A stretch of 64,000 nucleotides of DNA from Pseudomonadota bacterium. GTDB lineage: Bacteria; Pseudomonadota; Alphaproteobacteria; Rhizobiales; Xanthobacteraceae. Below are positions 17,700 through 26,735 of this stretch, one piece after another. The position numbers and the translations under genes are program-made. The DNA lies in assembly GCA_018240595.1 (NCBI GenBank), contig JAFEFL010000032.1, forward strand, positions 25,283-89,282, written 5' to 3'. The notes under the pieces were generated by a model that saw only the letters and a program-made list of their open reading frames with translations, did no database searches and was not told the origin of the DNA. Within the stretch, counting starts at the first letter, position 1. Each line of letters opens with the position of its first letter.

Positions 17700-18886
17700 G
17701 ACGCCCTCGCCAGCACGGCGGCGCCAGACGACAGGCCGCGGTCGTAATTGATCATGCCGAAGCCGGAGACGACGGCGATCTTCGCATCCTGAACCGGCTT
17801 GCCGATCGGCTGCCCTGTCAACTGGCGTATCGCCTCGGTGATGCCGAGATGGCCGCCGGCCGCGCCCGCCTGACCGGTCGAAAGTTGTCCGCCCGACGTG
17901 TTGTGCGGGAACGTGCCGTCTGTGGTGAAGGTGTGCTGGCGGATGAAGTCCTTGCCCTCGCCCTTCTTGCAAAAGCCGAGATCCTCGAACTGCAAGGTGA
18001 CGATCACGGGATAGTCGTCATAAGTCTCGAGCAGATCGACATCGTCCGCTTTGACCCCCGCCATTTGCCAGAATTCTTCGACGTCCATCGCCCACCCGCC
18101 GCGATACTGGATCGGATCGTCGGGGAACGAGTTGTGGCGCTCGATGGTCGACAGGACGCGCACCGCCGGCAAACCAAGCGATTTGGCGACATCCTCGCGG
18201 CAGACCAGGAACGCCTCGGCGCCGGCGCAGGGCATCACGCAATCGAAGAGATGCAGGGGATCGGAGATCGGCCGCGCCTTCATGTATTCTTCCAGCGTCA
18301 GCTTCTTCTTCATCATGGCGAAGGGGATCGACAGCGCATTATCGCGCTGCGCCACGCAAAGCTTGCCGAAATCCTCGCGCTTCGCCCCGAACATGTTCAT
18401 GTAATTCCGGGTGATCAGCGCAAAGGAGGCATTGGCGCCGCCAGAACCATAGGGATAGACGGCGTCCTGCGCAAAACGCGAGAACGACGACAACGTCTTG
18501 CGGAAGGAATCGACGTGATTGGTGTCGCCGGCGACCACCGCGACGAACTGCGCATCGCCGTTCTGCACGGCGCGCGCGGCGCGGCGCAGGCCGATGATGC
18601 CGCTCGCCCCGCCCATCGGCACGTGATCGAGCCAGCGCGGCGACAGACCGAGATGCTGCGTCATGCCGACCGCGCTATCGGCGCCGGTGGTGAAGCTCGA
18701 CAGGACGAGGCCGTCGATGTCCCGCGGCCGGATGCCGGCGGTGCCGGTCAATTGATGCAGCGCGCGGCCGATCCACCAATGCGCGGTGTCGGTCGAATAG
18801 CGGACGTACGGGATCGTGACCGGCGCGCACATCACCACGCCGTCATAGGCCCGGCGGGCCGAGCCATTGCTTGGCGTGAGGCTCAT
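17696..18886 (-). CDS. Thiolase-fold protein lacking the nucleophilic cysteine (SCP2/Ltp2-like, probable aldolase)
   Basis: The 396-residue protein follows the SCP2-thiolase pattern, but where true thiolases have C-A-S-G it reads MGGASGIIGL, with glycine at 93. The tail keeps HNTSGGQLSTGQAGAAGG. It has ETYDDYPVIVTLQFEDLGF (Y289, D290, Y292), matching the Y-D segment of Ltp2-type retro-aldolases, which cleave beta-hydroxyacyl-CoA esters to a ketone or aldehyde plus acyl-CoA together with a DUF35 partner. The DUF35 fusion is the next gene. Prediction: retro-aldol cleavage of a tertiary 3-hydroxyacyl-CoA, not thiolysis. Confidence 0.85.
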   Translation of the reverse strand: MSLTPSNGSARRAYDGVVMCAPVTIPYVRYSTDTAHWWIGRALHQLTGTAGIRPRDIDGLVLSSFTTGADSAVGMTQHLGLSPRWLDHVPMGGASGIIGLRRAARAVQNGDAQFVAVVAGDTNHVDSFRKTLSSFSRFAQDAVYPYGSGGANASFALITRNYMNMFGAKREDFGKLCVAQRDNALSIPFAMMKKKLTLEEYMKARPISDPLHLFDCVMPCAGAEAFLVCREDVAKSLGLPAVRVLSTIERHNSFPDDPIQYRGGWAMDVEEFWQMAGVKADDVDLLETYDDYPVIVTLQFEDLGFCKKGEGKDFIRQHTFTTDGTFPHNTSGGQLSTGQAGAAGGHLGITEAIRQLTGQPIGKPVQDAKIAVVSGFGMINYDRGLSSGAAVLARAS

Positions 18887-19368
18887 CACATGAACAACTG
18901 GATGTTGCCGAAGGCCGCCTCGCAATTGACGAGGTCCACGCGCTTCAGCTTGATCTTCAGGACGCCGCCGACAAGGGTCAGCGTATGCGTCGCCCAGGCG
19001 GCATAGAGCTGCTGATCGTCGTAGCGGGTCTCGATGTAATGCATCGGCGTCCAGGTGACGTATTCGCCCTTGGCGTCGTCGCGGCTGTCGATCTGCGGCG
19101 TCTGCAGCACGTGGTGGCAGCGGCTCTTCGGCTTCTGCGAGAAGGTGCGGTTGCCCTTGAGCCGCTCGACGCGGATCTGCAGCAGCAACTTGTCTTCGTA
19201 CATCAGCGAGCCGACCAGCTTGGGGTCGGTCTGCCCCCACTCCAGCGGCATCCAGTAATAGGCGTCGTCGGTGTAGAGGGCGAGCCACTCCTCGAAGCGA
19301 TGCTGATCGAGCAGCCGCGCTTCGTGTATGACGAAATCGATGATCTCTTTGTCGGTCGGGCTGGCCAT
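18886..19368 (-). CDS. Ring-hydroxylating oxygenase small (beta) subunit
   Basis: The 160-residue protein is of the SnoaL-like/RHD beta family: EIIDFVIHEARLLDQHRFEEWLALYTDDAYYWMP at the N-terminus and TFSQKPKSRCHHVLQT in the middle. It packs against the catalytic large subunit encoded 10 bp upstream and has a structural role. Its stop overlaps the thiolase-like start by one base (TGATG). Confidence 0.9.
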   Translation of the reverse strand: MASPTDKEIIDFVIHEARLLDQHRFEEWLALYTDDAYYWMPLEWGQTDPKLVGSLMYEDKLLLQIRVERLKGNRTFSQKPKSRCHHVLQTPQIDSRDDAKGEYVTWTPMHYIETRYDDQQLYAAWATHTLTLVGGVLKIKLKRVDLVNCEAAFGNIQLFM

Positions 19369-19378
19369 GAGCGTCTGC

Positions 19379-20692
19379 TTACATCGACATCGTCATGAAT
19401 TTCGACCAGGCGTGGAACTGGTTGCGCATCTGCCATTCGGTCGTACCGTTAGTCTCCGCGGTAACATCGACCGGCTCATTCGAGTCGTAGAGCCGCTGCA
19501 CGTTGACCCACTGATTGGCGTCGACATGCAGACCCTCCTGGGCGCGCTCGTACATTTCCAGATCGTCGTGGCCGACAACCGACGTCGGTGCATTGATCAG
19601 CCGGTTGTACATCTGCGTGCGCTCGAGCAGCACGTCCGGCGCATCGACCAGGCGGAACGTAAAGGACTCTACCAGCGTCTTATTAGCGGCGATCGGCTTG
19701 AACAGGCGAATGAGCTGGATCGGTCCCTTGATCATCAGGTTCGGGAAATACACGGTGTTGTGCCGGTTTTCGCCGAGGATGCGCTTGGCGCGCTCCTCGC
19801 CATAGGCGGCGACCATTTTCTCGAAATAACCGGGGATCGCCGAATAGTCCGAGTGAATCGAATGATGCACACCGGTATGGCCGTGACCGTTCGGCCAGAC
19901 GCGGATGCCCATGTTCTCGAAGAACTCGTAAGGGCTCATGAACGGCGCGAAGATTTCCACCGCCATCGGCTTTTTGGTGCCGGGCGGCGCGTTCTTCCAC
20001 ACGTTGACCGCCGTGCCGGCCGAAGATTCGTGCGCGACCATCGGATGGCAGGTGTCGGTCTGGTTCTCGACCAGCATCTTCCAGTTGCAGTTGTGCATGT
20101 AGCGCAGCGGACTGCCGGCGACCTCGAGCTTTCCGACCGGCGAGCGGTCGATCATGTTGTCGAAGCTCGACAGGCTGTCGCCGAAGAATTCCTCGAAGCC
20201 GAGGCCGACATCGTTGACCTTGGCGAAGACGAAGCCGCGATAATTGTGCACGTGCCGCACCGGCGCCATGCCCTTGCCGGCGTGACTCTCTTCGAGGCCG
20301 GTGTTCTCGTAGCCCTTCTTCAGCGGAATCGCGAGCAGCGAGCCGTCGGTCTTGAAGCTCCAGGCGTGATACGGGCAGCGAAAGAACTTGCCGGCATTGC
20401 CGCAGGTCTCGGTGGTGATGCGCGTGCCCTTGTGCGGGCAACGGTTGAACAGAACCTTCACCGTCTGATCGGTGTGCCGCACCATCAGCACCGGTTGCAG
20501 GCCGATCGTGGTGCCGTAATAATCGCCGGGATTGGGGATCTGGCTTTCGTGGCCGATATAGACCCAGGTGTTGGCGAACAGATGCTCCATCTCGAGTTGG
20601 AACACCTCGTCATCGACATAGACGTCACGGTGCACTTCGGCCGGACGCACCAGGCTACGGATCGCTTCGACGTTGCCGCGGTATCTCGTCAT
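19379..20692 (-). CDS. Rieske ring-hydroxylating oxygenase large (alpha) subunit
   Basis: The 437-residue protein has the Rieske ligands C85-x-H87 (CPHKGT) and C106-x2-H109 (CPYHAW), and the mononuclear-iron segment ENQTDTCHPMVAHE with D213, H216 and H221. The enzyme uses O2 and reductant to hydroxylate an aromatic ring, in complex with the small subunit. I start at MTRYRGNVEAIRSL (20692). Gene order reductase, large, small, then downstream enzymes suggests one operon read from the promoter near 21690. A substrate such as indole-3-acetate is inferred from the neighbouring genes only; benzoate- or salicylate-type acids are alternatives. Confidence 0.92.
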   Translation of the reverse strand: MTRYRGNVEAIRSLVRPAEVHRDVYVDDEVFQLEMEHLFANTWVYIGHESQIPNPGDYYGTTIGLQPVLMVRHTDQTVKVLFNRCPHKGTRITTETCGNAGKFFRCPYHAWSFKTDGSLLAIPLKKGYENTGLEESHAGKGMAPVRHVHNYRGFVFAKVNDVGLGFEEFFGDSLSSFDNMIDRSPVGKLEVAGSPLRYMHNCNWKMLVENQTDTCHPMVAHESSAGTAVNVWKNAPPGTKKPMAVEIFAPFMSPYEFFENMGIRVWPNGHGHTGVHHSIHSDYSAIPGYFEKMVAAYGEERAKRILGENRHNTVYFPNLMIKGPIQLIRLFKPIAANKTLVESFTFRLVDAPDVLLERTQMYNRLINAPTSVVGHDDLEMYERAQEGLHVDANQWVNVQRLYDSNEPVDVTAETNGTTEWQMRNQFHAWSKFMTMSM

Positions 20693-20712
20693 CGCCTTCT
20701 CCGTTACTGCCG

Positions 20713-21681
20713 TCACAAATCGAGCACCAGACGCGGGCTCTTCGAACGCGACACGCAGATCTGCATCTTCTTCCCCTCGGCCTTTTCGGCATCGGTGAGG
20801 ATGTAGTCCCGGTGGTCGGGCACGCCTTCGACCACATCGACCTGGCAGATGCCGCAATCGCCGCGCTTGCAGTCGTGCAGCGGGTCCTTGCCAGCGTCGA
20901 CCAGCACATCGAGAATGGTTTTGTCGGGTGGAATTAGAAAGCTTTCACCGGAACTTTTCAAGACAACCTCGAACGCGGCATCGCCTGCGGCGGGCGCCGC
21001 TGCGGTGAAGAGTTCGAAGCGCAGGCGACCGTTCTCCCAGCCCAGTTCCCGCGCGGCGGCGATCGCCGTATCGATCATCGCACGCGGTCCGCAGCAATAG
21101 ACCGGCTCGTTGTCCTTCAGCGACGTCATGAGGCCGCGCATGTCGAACACATGTCCGGCGGTATCGTCGGCGTGCAACGTCAGCTTGTCGCCGCATAGCG
21201 CTTCGAGATCCTTGACGAAGGCCAGTTGATCGCGCGAGCGGCCGGCGTAATAGAGCCGGTACGGCCGCTTGTCTGTGGTCAGCGCCGCCGCCATCGACGC
21301 GATCGGCGTAATACCGATACCGCCGGCGATCAGCACGACCGGCCTCGCACCGGGATTGAGCGGGAAATTGTTGGACGGCGCCAGCACCTCGACGGTGTCA
21401 CCGGCCTTCAGCGCATGCATGAAGCGCGAGCCGCCCTGGCTCGGATCTTCGAGGCGGATGCCGAGACTGTAGACACTCGGCCGTGTCGTGGCCTGCGCAT
21501 CGTCGCGCAGATTGATCAGCGAATAGGAACGGTCGTCGCCGCCCGGCAGCTTGACGCGAATGTGCGCGCCAGGCTGCCACGACGGCAGCGGTTCGCGATG
21601 CGGGCGCGCAAGGCTGACGGCGCGGACCAATGGCGTTTCGGCCCGCACTTCCGTCACGGTCAAAGTCAGGGTTTCGGACAT
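20713..21681 (-). CDS. PDR/VanB family oxidoreductase (flavin, NAD and plant-type 2Fe-2S)
   Basis: The 322-residue protein has the phthalate-dioxygenase-reductase order: flavin domain (RSYSLIN), NAD domain (LIAGGIGITPIASMAAAL, YCCGPRAMID) and C-terminal plant-type ferredoxin (CKRGDCGICQ and a distal cysteine in QICVSRS). It passes electrons from NADH to the Rieske oxygenase encoded 20 bp downstream. As first gene of the operon it has the palindrome ATTTTA-N4-TAAAAT 10 bp before its start. Confidence 0.92.
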   Translation of the reverse strand: MSETLTLTVTEVRAETPLVRAVSLARPHREPLPSWQPGAHIRVKLPGGDDRSYSLINLRDDAQATTRPSVYSLGIRLEDPSQGGSRFMHALKAGDTVEVLAPSNNFPLNPGARPVVLIAGGIGITPIASMAAALTTDKRPYRLYYAGRSRDQLAFVKDLEALCGDKLTLHADDTAGHVFDMRGLMTSLKDNEPVYCCGPRAMIDTAIAAARELGWENGRLRFELFTAAAPAAGDAAFEVVLKSSGESFLIPPDKTILDVLVDAGKDPLHDCKRGDCGICQVDVVEGVPDHRDYILTDAEKAEGKKMQICVSRSKSPRLVLDL

Positions 21682-21690
21682 TTGCGCGAT

Positions 21691-21706
21691 ATTTTAAGTC
21701 TAAAAT
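21691..21706. promoter_or_regulatory. ATTTTA-N4-TAAAAT palindrome, site 1 (Rieske operon)
   Basis: ATTTTAAGTCTAAAAT, flanked by AT on the left and AATC on the right, lies 10-25 bp upstream of the reductase start. It is a perfect 6-bp-arm palindrome and one of four related sites in the island. Confidence 0.72.
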
Positions 21707-21738
21707 AATCCGCTTGGCAACGCCCCTGTCGCGCTGTT

Positions 21739-22512
21739 TTACAGGCCCTTCGGATGGGTCATGAACTCTTCGATGATTTCCGGCGGCGCCTTCACGAATT
21801 CGCCCGCGCGGCTGACGCCGACGCCGGCCAGTTTGCGGAGTTTCACCGCCATTTCCGCCATTTTCACCGCGATCGGGATGCCGTTAATCACCGGCGCGCC
21901 ATCGACCGCGTGGCCGTGGATGGCCGAGAACAGCAGCATCGGAATGCCGCCGCCCGGGATCAGCACTTCACAGCCGTTGGCGACCAGCGGCTTGGCCTGC
22001 TCGGCGAACAGCTCCCCGACTTCCTTGGCGAGTGCCTCAGATTCATACGCCTTGAGGATTTGCCCCGGCTCGAACTGCATCGCATGCACGCCGGTGACGC
22101 GGCGATCGAGACCATATTTGGCGATCTGGTGGTGGAACCAGGGGATGTAGCGCGTATTGATCGTCACAATGCCGACGCGCTGGCCGAGCTGGCAGCTATA
22201 CAGCATCGAAGCTTCGCCCAGCGCCACCACCGGGATGTTCACCACCGAACGCGCTTCGTAGAGACCGGCGTCCTGGAAGTGACCGACGATGAAGGCGTCG
22301 TAGCCCTCACGCTCGGCGCGCACCGCGTTGCAGATCACCTCGCGGGCACAGCGCATTTCGACGATCGGATGCGCGTAGGAATCGTGCGGCGTAATGCCGT
22401 GCACCTCGACCTCGGTGCCTTCGTCGACGATATTCTTGAGGTGGGCGCGCAGACGGTCCCAGTAGATCTTGCCGTGATCGTAGTCGACGTAGCTCTGATA
22501 CCAGATCCGCAT
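21739..22512 (-). CDS. Asp/Glu/hydantoin racemase superfamily protein with substituted cysteines
   Basis: The 257-residue protein has the superfamily layout, starting MRIWYQSYVDYDHGK. The active-site blocks are recognisable but changed: FIVGHFQDAGL has H78 where racemases have the first cysteine (..CF.D.GL), and CEVLIPGGGIPML has glycines where the second cysteine (LGCAG) is expected. Relatives include hydantoin and aspartate racemases, maleate isomerase and arylmalonate decarboxylase. Without both cysteines classical racemisation is unlikely, so it may be a lyase, isomerase or binding protein. It is a single-gene unit divergent from the acyl-CoA ligase and shares the palindrome at 22563. Confidence 0.8.
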   Translation of the reverse strand: MRIWYQSYVDYDHGKIYWDRLRAHLKNIVDEGTEVEVHGITPHDSYAHPIVEMRCAREVICNAVRAEREGYDAFIVGHFQDAGLYEARSVVNIPVVALGEASMLYSCQLGQRVGIVTINTRYIPWFHHQIAKYGLDRRVTGVHAMQFEPGQILKAYESEALAKEVGELFAEQAKPLVANGCEVLIPGGGIPMLLFSAIHGHAVDGAPVINGIPIAVKMAEMAVKLRKLAGVGVSRAGEFVKAPPEIIEEFMTHPKGL

Positions 22513-22562
22513 GTTTCCTCTCCTGCGCGCCTGCCGTTCGAATTCCGTTGCGGAGCCAAGAT

Positions 22563-22578
22563 ATTTTAAGTTAGAAAT
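22563..22578. promoter_or_regulatory. ATTTTA-N4-TAAAAT palindrome, site 2 (divergent racemase-like/ligase promoter)
   Basis: ATTTTAAGTTAGAAAT, with one arm mismatch, lies in the 76-bp gap between the divergent starts at 22512 and 22589. It ends only 10 bp before the ligase ATG, so binding there would block ligase initiation. Confidence 0.68.
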
Positions 22579-22588
22579 ATTTTCCAGA

Positions 22589-24241
22589 ATGTCCAAGACA
22601 TCCCAGCAATTCGCGTCCGAACCGAACCCCGCCGCTGCCGCGCTGGTACGACAATTGTCGCAAGCCTTCGCGCCGGGCGAGCGCACCGTGCCGGCAATGC
22701 TTACTCGGCAAGCTGCCCGGTACGGCGATAAGCCATTGGTCGGATTCGGTGACCGGTCATGGACTTACGCCGAGACGCTGCGCGAAGCCGCCGCTTTCGG
22801 CGCCACCTTGCGAGCCGCCGGCATCGGACAAGGCGACCGCGTCGCGCTGATTTGTTCCAACCGCTTCGAGTTCATCCGCGCGTTCCTCGGCTGCGCCTGG
22901 ATCGGCGCCGTATCGGTGCCGATCAACACCGCTTCGCGCGGCCAACAGCTCCAGCACATCCTCACAAACTCGGCCGCCCGCCTGCTCATCGTTGAAGGTC
23001 AGTTTGCCGCCAATCTCGACCATCTCGATATGACGGCGCTTTCGCTCGAGGCGGTCTGGACCATCGATGCTGACACGCCGCTCAAGGCTGGCCGGATCGT
23101 GGCACAACCGGTGCCGGCATCGAACGGCACCTGCGACGCGGCGACGCTGCGCCCGCGCGACATGCTGACCATTCTTTACACCTCCGGCACCACCGGTCCG
23201 TCGAAGGGCGTCTGCTGCCCGCATGCGCAATATTTCTGGTGGGGCGCCAACACCGCCGCGCTCCTGAGCCTCTGCGGCGACGATCGTCTGCAATCGACCT
23301 TGCCGCTTTTTCACACCAACGCGCTCAACACCTTCTACCAGGCGATGCTGATGGGCATCAGCGTGGTTTACGAAAAGCGCTTTTCTGCGTCGGACTTCTA
23401 CGCAGCGCTGACGCGCTCCAAGGCGACCGCGACCTACGTACTCGGCGCCATGGTGCCGATCCTTCTGTCGCGGGCGCGCTCGCCAGAGGAAAACGCGCAC
23501 GGCGTGAAGATCGCCCTGGCGCCGGGCGTACCGGCTCGCTTCCATGCCGAATTCACCGAGCGCACCGGCATCAAGCTCGTCGACGGCTGGGGCTCGACCG
23601 AAACCAATTTCGTCCTCGGCAGCACCTGGGACCGGCAGCGGCCGGGCACCATGGGACCGGTGTTCACCGGTTTCCAGGCGCGGGTGGTCGACGGCGACGA
23701 CAATGACGTGCCGGACGGCGAGCCCGGCGAGCTGCTGGTGCGCGCCGACGAACCTTTCGCCTTCGCCACCGGTTATTTCGCGGCGCCGGAAAAGACGGTC
23801 GAAGCCTGGCAAAATCTGTGGTTTCACACCGGCGACCGGGTCGTCCGCGAAAACGAAGGCTATTTCCGTTTCGTGGATCGCATCAAGGACGCCATCCGCC
23901 GCCGCGGCGAGAACATCTCGTCTTTCGAAGTCGAGCAGGTGCTGCTCAGCCATCCAGCGGTTGCACTCGCGGCGGCCTTCCCGGTGCGCTCATCGCTGGC
24001 GGAGGACGAGGTCATGATCGCCGTCGTCCTGCACCCGGCGCAAACGCTCTCGCCGCTCGAACTGATCCAGTATTGCGAACCGCGCCTGCCCTATTTCGCG
24101 GTGCCGCGTTACATCGACGTCGTCGACGTTCTGCCGGCGACGGAAAACGGCAAGGTGCAGAAATACAAGCTGACCGAACGCGGGGTGACGGCCGCCACGT
24201 GGGACCGCGAAGCTGCCGGCTACAAGATAAAGCGGGCCTAG
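22589..24241 (+). CDS. AMP-dependent acyl-CoA ligase (CaiC-like)
   Basis: The 550-residue ANL-superfamily enzyme has the P-loop YTSGTTGPSKGV, the A5 motif GWGSTETNF, the A7 motif FHTGDRV and the C-terminal lysine region TENGKVQKYKL. It activates a carboxylic acid to acyl-AMP then acyl-CoA; sequence style resembles crotonobetaine/carnitine-CoA ligases, a group with varied real substrates. I start at MSKTSQQFAS (22589); the longer frame from 22511 would translate through the operator. In the proposed pathway it would make the CoA ester that the thiolase-fold aldolase cleaves. Confidence 0.87.
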   Translation: MSKTSQQFASEPNPAAAALVRQLSQAFAPGERTVPAMLTRQAARYGDKPLVGFGDRSWTYAETLREAAAFGATLRAAGIGQGDRVALICSNRFEFIRAFLGCAWIGAVSVPINTASRGQQLQHILTNSAARLLIVEGQFAANLDHLDMTALSLEAVWTIDADTPLKAGRIVAQPVPASNGTCDAATLRPRDMLTILYTSGTTGPSKGVCCPHAQYFWWGANTAALLSLCGDDRLQSTLPLFHTNALNTFYQAMLMGISVVYEKRFSASDFYAALTRSKATATYVLGAMVPILLSRARSPEENAHGVKIALAPGVPARFHAEFTERTGIKLVDGWGSTETNFVLGSTWDRQRPGTMGPVFTGFQARVVDGDDNDVPDGEPGELLVRADEPFAFATGYFAAPEKTVEAWQNLWFHTGDRVVRENEGYFRFVDRIKDAIRRRGENISSFEVEQVLLSHPAVALAAAFPVRSSLAEDEVMIAVVLHPAQTLSPLELIQYCEPRLPYFAVPRYIDVVDVLPATENGKVQKYKLTERGVTAATWDREAAGYKIKRA

Positions 24242-24289
24242 CGTCGCACCGCATCAAGCCGCGCGCTTGTTGACTCGCCAAAACCGATC

Positions 24290-24305
24290 ATTTTAAGATT
24301 AAAAT
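24290..24305. promoter_or_regulatory. ATTTTA-N4-TAAAAT palindrome, site 3 (upstream of ABC transporter)
   Basis: ATTTTAAGATTAAAAT, a perfect 6-bp-arm palindrome followed by AATTG, lies 49 bp after the ligase stop and about 190 bp before the ABC binding-protein start. The distance implies a leader of over 150 bases or an activator role. Confidence 0.7.
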
Positions 24306-24495
24306 AATTGGCGGCCCTCGGCGGGCCGGCAGCAGCCGCAGAGTGATTGTCACGCGACGACGATTGGCGCGCGGCGGCACGACGCGAGCCCACGAAATGC
24401 GAGCCGGACGCACCGGCCGGCCCTCTGAAGGCGTGAATTTCTTCGAAAGTCCCGTGACCAGGCGACACCCTCGTATCAAAGGCAGGAAGATCATC

Positions 24496-25653
24496 ATGAG
24501 AAAGCTCGTGTTCGGCGCCTCCGCATTGGCCGGTTTGCTTCTGGCGGGCACCGCGGTCCAGGCGCAGGAGATCACCGTCGGTTTCGTGACCTCGCTCAGC
24601 GGCCCCGCCTCCTCGATCGGCATCAACTACGAAAAGGGCATGAACGCCGCTTACGCCTACAAGGCCGATGTCGGCGGCGTGAAGATCAAGCTGATCAAGC
24701 TCGATGACGGCTCGGACCCGTCGCAGGCGACCAAGAATGCGCGCAAGCTCGTCGAGCAGGACAAGGTCGATGTCATGATCGGCACGTCGAGCGCGCCGGG
24801 TACCAACGCGATGCTCACCGTCGCCAATGAACTGAAAGTGCCATTCATCGCGGTGTCGCCGGTCAGCGTTCCGTTGCCGAAGGAGGGGCATCCGTGGGGC
24901 ATCAGCATGGTGCAGACGCCGCCGCTGATGGTGAAAGTCATCGCCGACCGCATGAAGCGCGAAGGCATCAAGAGCGTCGGCTATATCGGTTTCTCGGATT
25001 CCTGGGGCGATCTCGTCTATAACGGCGCCAAGGCGGCCGAGCAGAATGGCGGCCCGGCGGTGCTCACCAATGAGCGCTACGCCCGCACCGACACCTCCGT
25101 GACCGCGCAGGCCCTCAAGGTCGTCGCGGCCAAGCCGGAAGGCTTCCTCGATGGCGGCTCGGCGACGCAGGCCGCGCTGCCGCTGCTTGAGCTTCGCAAG
25201 CTCGGCTTCAAGGGCCCGTTCTTCGGCACCCCGTCGCTCCTCAACCGCGACTTCGTCCGCATCGGCGGCAAGGCGGCCGAAGGCACCCAGGTGTCGGCCG
25301 GCCCGGTGGTTGTCACCAGCCAACTGCCGAACGATCATTTCTCGAAGAAGATCGGCACCGCCTTCCACGAGACTTTCCAGAAGGTGAACGGCGGCGAAGC
25401 CGACGACGGCTTCTCCGGCTACGCCTTCGACGGCTGGGTCGTGTTCCTCGAAGCCGCCAAGACCGCCATGACCAAGGCCAAGCCCGGCACGCCGGACTTC
25501 CGCGAAGCCCTGATGGAAGCGATCTATTCCAGCAAGGATGTCGCTGGCGTCCATGCCGTCTACAACTTCACGCCGAAGTCCTATTACGGCGTCGATGAAC
25601 GCAGCCTCGTCGTGGTCAAGCTCGTCGACGGCAAATGGGTCTACCAGCCCTGA
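24496..25653 (+). CDS. Liv-type ABC transporter substrate-binding protein
   Basis: The 385-residue protein has a signal peptide (MRKLVFGASALAGLLLAGTAVQAQ, cleavage after AQA) and a type I periplasmic-binding fold: ITVGFVTSLSGPASSIGINYEKGMNAAY, then KLIKLDDGSDPSQATKNARKLVEQDKVDVMIGTSS. AGGAAG sits eight bases before the ATG. Members of this branch often bind aromatic acids in Rhodopseudomonas and Bradyrhizobium rather than branched-chain amino acids. It starts the transporter operon of four genes and presumably binds the substrate of the island. Confidence 0.9.
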   Translation: MRKLVFGASALAGLLLAGTAVQAQEITVGFVTSLSGPASSIGINYEKGMNAAYAYKADVGGVKIKLIKLDDGSDPSQATKNARKLVEQDKVDVMIGTSSAPGTNAMLTVANELKVPFIAVSPVSVPLPKEGHPWGISMVQTPPLMVKVIADRMKREGIKSVGYIGFSDSWGDLVYNGAKAAEQNGGPAVLTNERYARTDTSVTAQALKVVAAKPEGFLDGGSATQAALPLLELRKLGFKGPFFGTPSLLNRDFVRIGGKAAEGTQVSAGPVVVTSQLPNDHFSKKIGTAFHETFQKVNGGEADDGFSGYAFDGWVVFLEAAKTAMTKAKPGTPDFREALMEAIYSSKDVAGVHAVYNFTPKSYYGVDERSLVVVKLVDGKWVYQP

Positions 25654-25691
25654 TTGACTAACGGGTATCGCGGCGATTTGAGCAGGTTACG

Positions 25692-26735
25692 ATGAACGCA
25701 CAGATCGCCGCGATATTGACCCTCGATGGCATCGCCTCCGGCGCCATCTACGTCCTGATCGCCATCGGCTTTGTTCTGATCTTCGCCGTTACGAGGATCA
25801 TCTTCGTCCCGTTCGGCGACATCACCGCCTTCACGGCGCTGACGCTGGCCAGCCTCGAGAATAAGCATTTGCCGGGCACGGTGGGCATGGTCGCGGTGCT
25901 CGCGGCCATGGCCACGCTAATGGAAATCTTCAGCCTGTGGCGTAAGGGCACGCTCGGCAGAGTGCCGCGCGCCCTGCTCTTCTATCTCATTTTGCCGCTC
26001 ATTCCCGCCGGCGTGGTCTGGCTCACCGCCGGCACCTTGTTGCCGACGGCGCTGCGCATCCTGCTCACCGTCGCCGTGATCCTGCCGATCCCGCCGCTGC
26101 TCAACCGAATCGTTTACCAGCCGATCGCCGACGCCACCGTGCTCTTGCTGCTGATCGTGTCGGTGGCGCTGCATTTCGCCATGAGCGGCCTTGGTCTACT
26201 GTTCTTCGGCCCGGAAGGCGTGCGCACGCAAGGTTTCGTCGATTACACCGCGATCATCGCCGGCACGCCGGTCTCCGGCCAGGCGATTCTCATCCTCGGC
26301 TCGGCCATCTTCTTCAGTTTCCTGCTCTACCTGTTCTTCAGCTTCACGCTCACCGGCAAGGCGCTGCACGCCACCGCGCTCAACCGCACCGGTGCGCGTC
26401 TCATGGGCATCCGCCCGCAGCAGGCCTGCACCATCGCCTTCCTGCTCGGCGCCTTGCTCGCCGCCATTTCCGGGATTCTGATCGCACCGGTGAACACCAT
26501 CTTTTACGATTCCGGCTTCCTGATCGGCCTCAAGTCGTTCGTCGGCGCCATTATTGGCGGCATGGTGAGCTTCCCGGTCACCGCCATCGGTTCGATGCTC
26601 GTCGGCATTCTCGAGAGCTTCGCCGCGTTCCTGAGCAGCCCGTTCAAGGACGTGATCGTGTTCTCGATCCTGATCCCGGTTCTGCTATGGCGGTCCTACA
26701 CGCTGGTTCACGCCGAGGATGAGGACGAGGAATGA
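25692..26735 (+). CDS. livH: Branched-chain-type ABC transporter permease (LivH family)
   Basis: The 347-residue membrane protein starts LTLDGIASGAIYVLIAIGFVLIFAVTRIIFVPFGDI, the LivH signature, and has LNRTGARLMGIRP (EAA-like loop) near residue 240. It is about 50 residues longer than typical LivH, with extra hydrophobic segments at roughly residues 60-130. Its stop overlaps the next start by four bases. Confidence 0.9.
   Translation: MNAQIAAILTLDGIASGAIYVLIAIGFVLIFAVTRIIFVPFGDITAFTALTLASLENKHLPGTVGMVAVLAAMATLMEIFSLWRKGTLGRVPRALLFYLILPLIPAGVVWLTAGTLLPTALRILLTVAVILPIPPLLNRIVYQPIADATVLLLLIVSVALHFAMSGLGLLFFGPEGVRTQGFVDYTAIIAGTPVSGQAILILGSAIFFSFLLYLFFSFTLTGKALHATALNRTGARLMGIRPQQACTIAFLLGALLAAISGILIAPVNTIFYDSGFLIGLKSFVGAIIGGMVSFPVTAIGSMLVGILESFAAFLSSPFKDVIVFSILIPVLLWRSYTLVHAEDEDEE

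Noticed and set aside
15801..17747. 648-codon plus-strand open frame
   Set aside because: It is antisense to the cyclase and DUF35-SDR genes and has His/Arg-rich composition without any recognisable motif.
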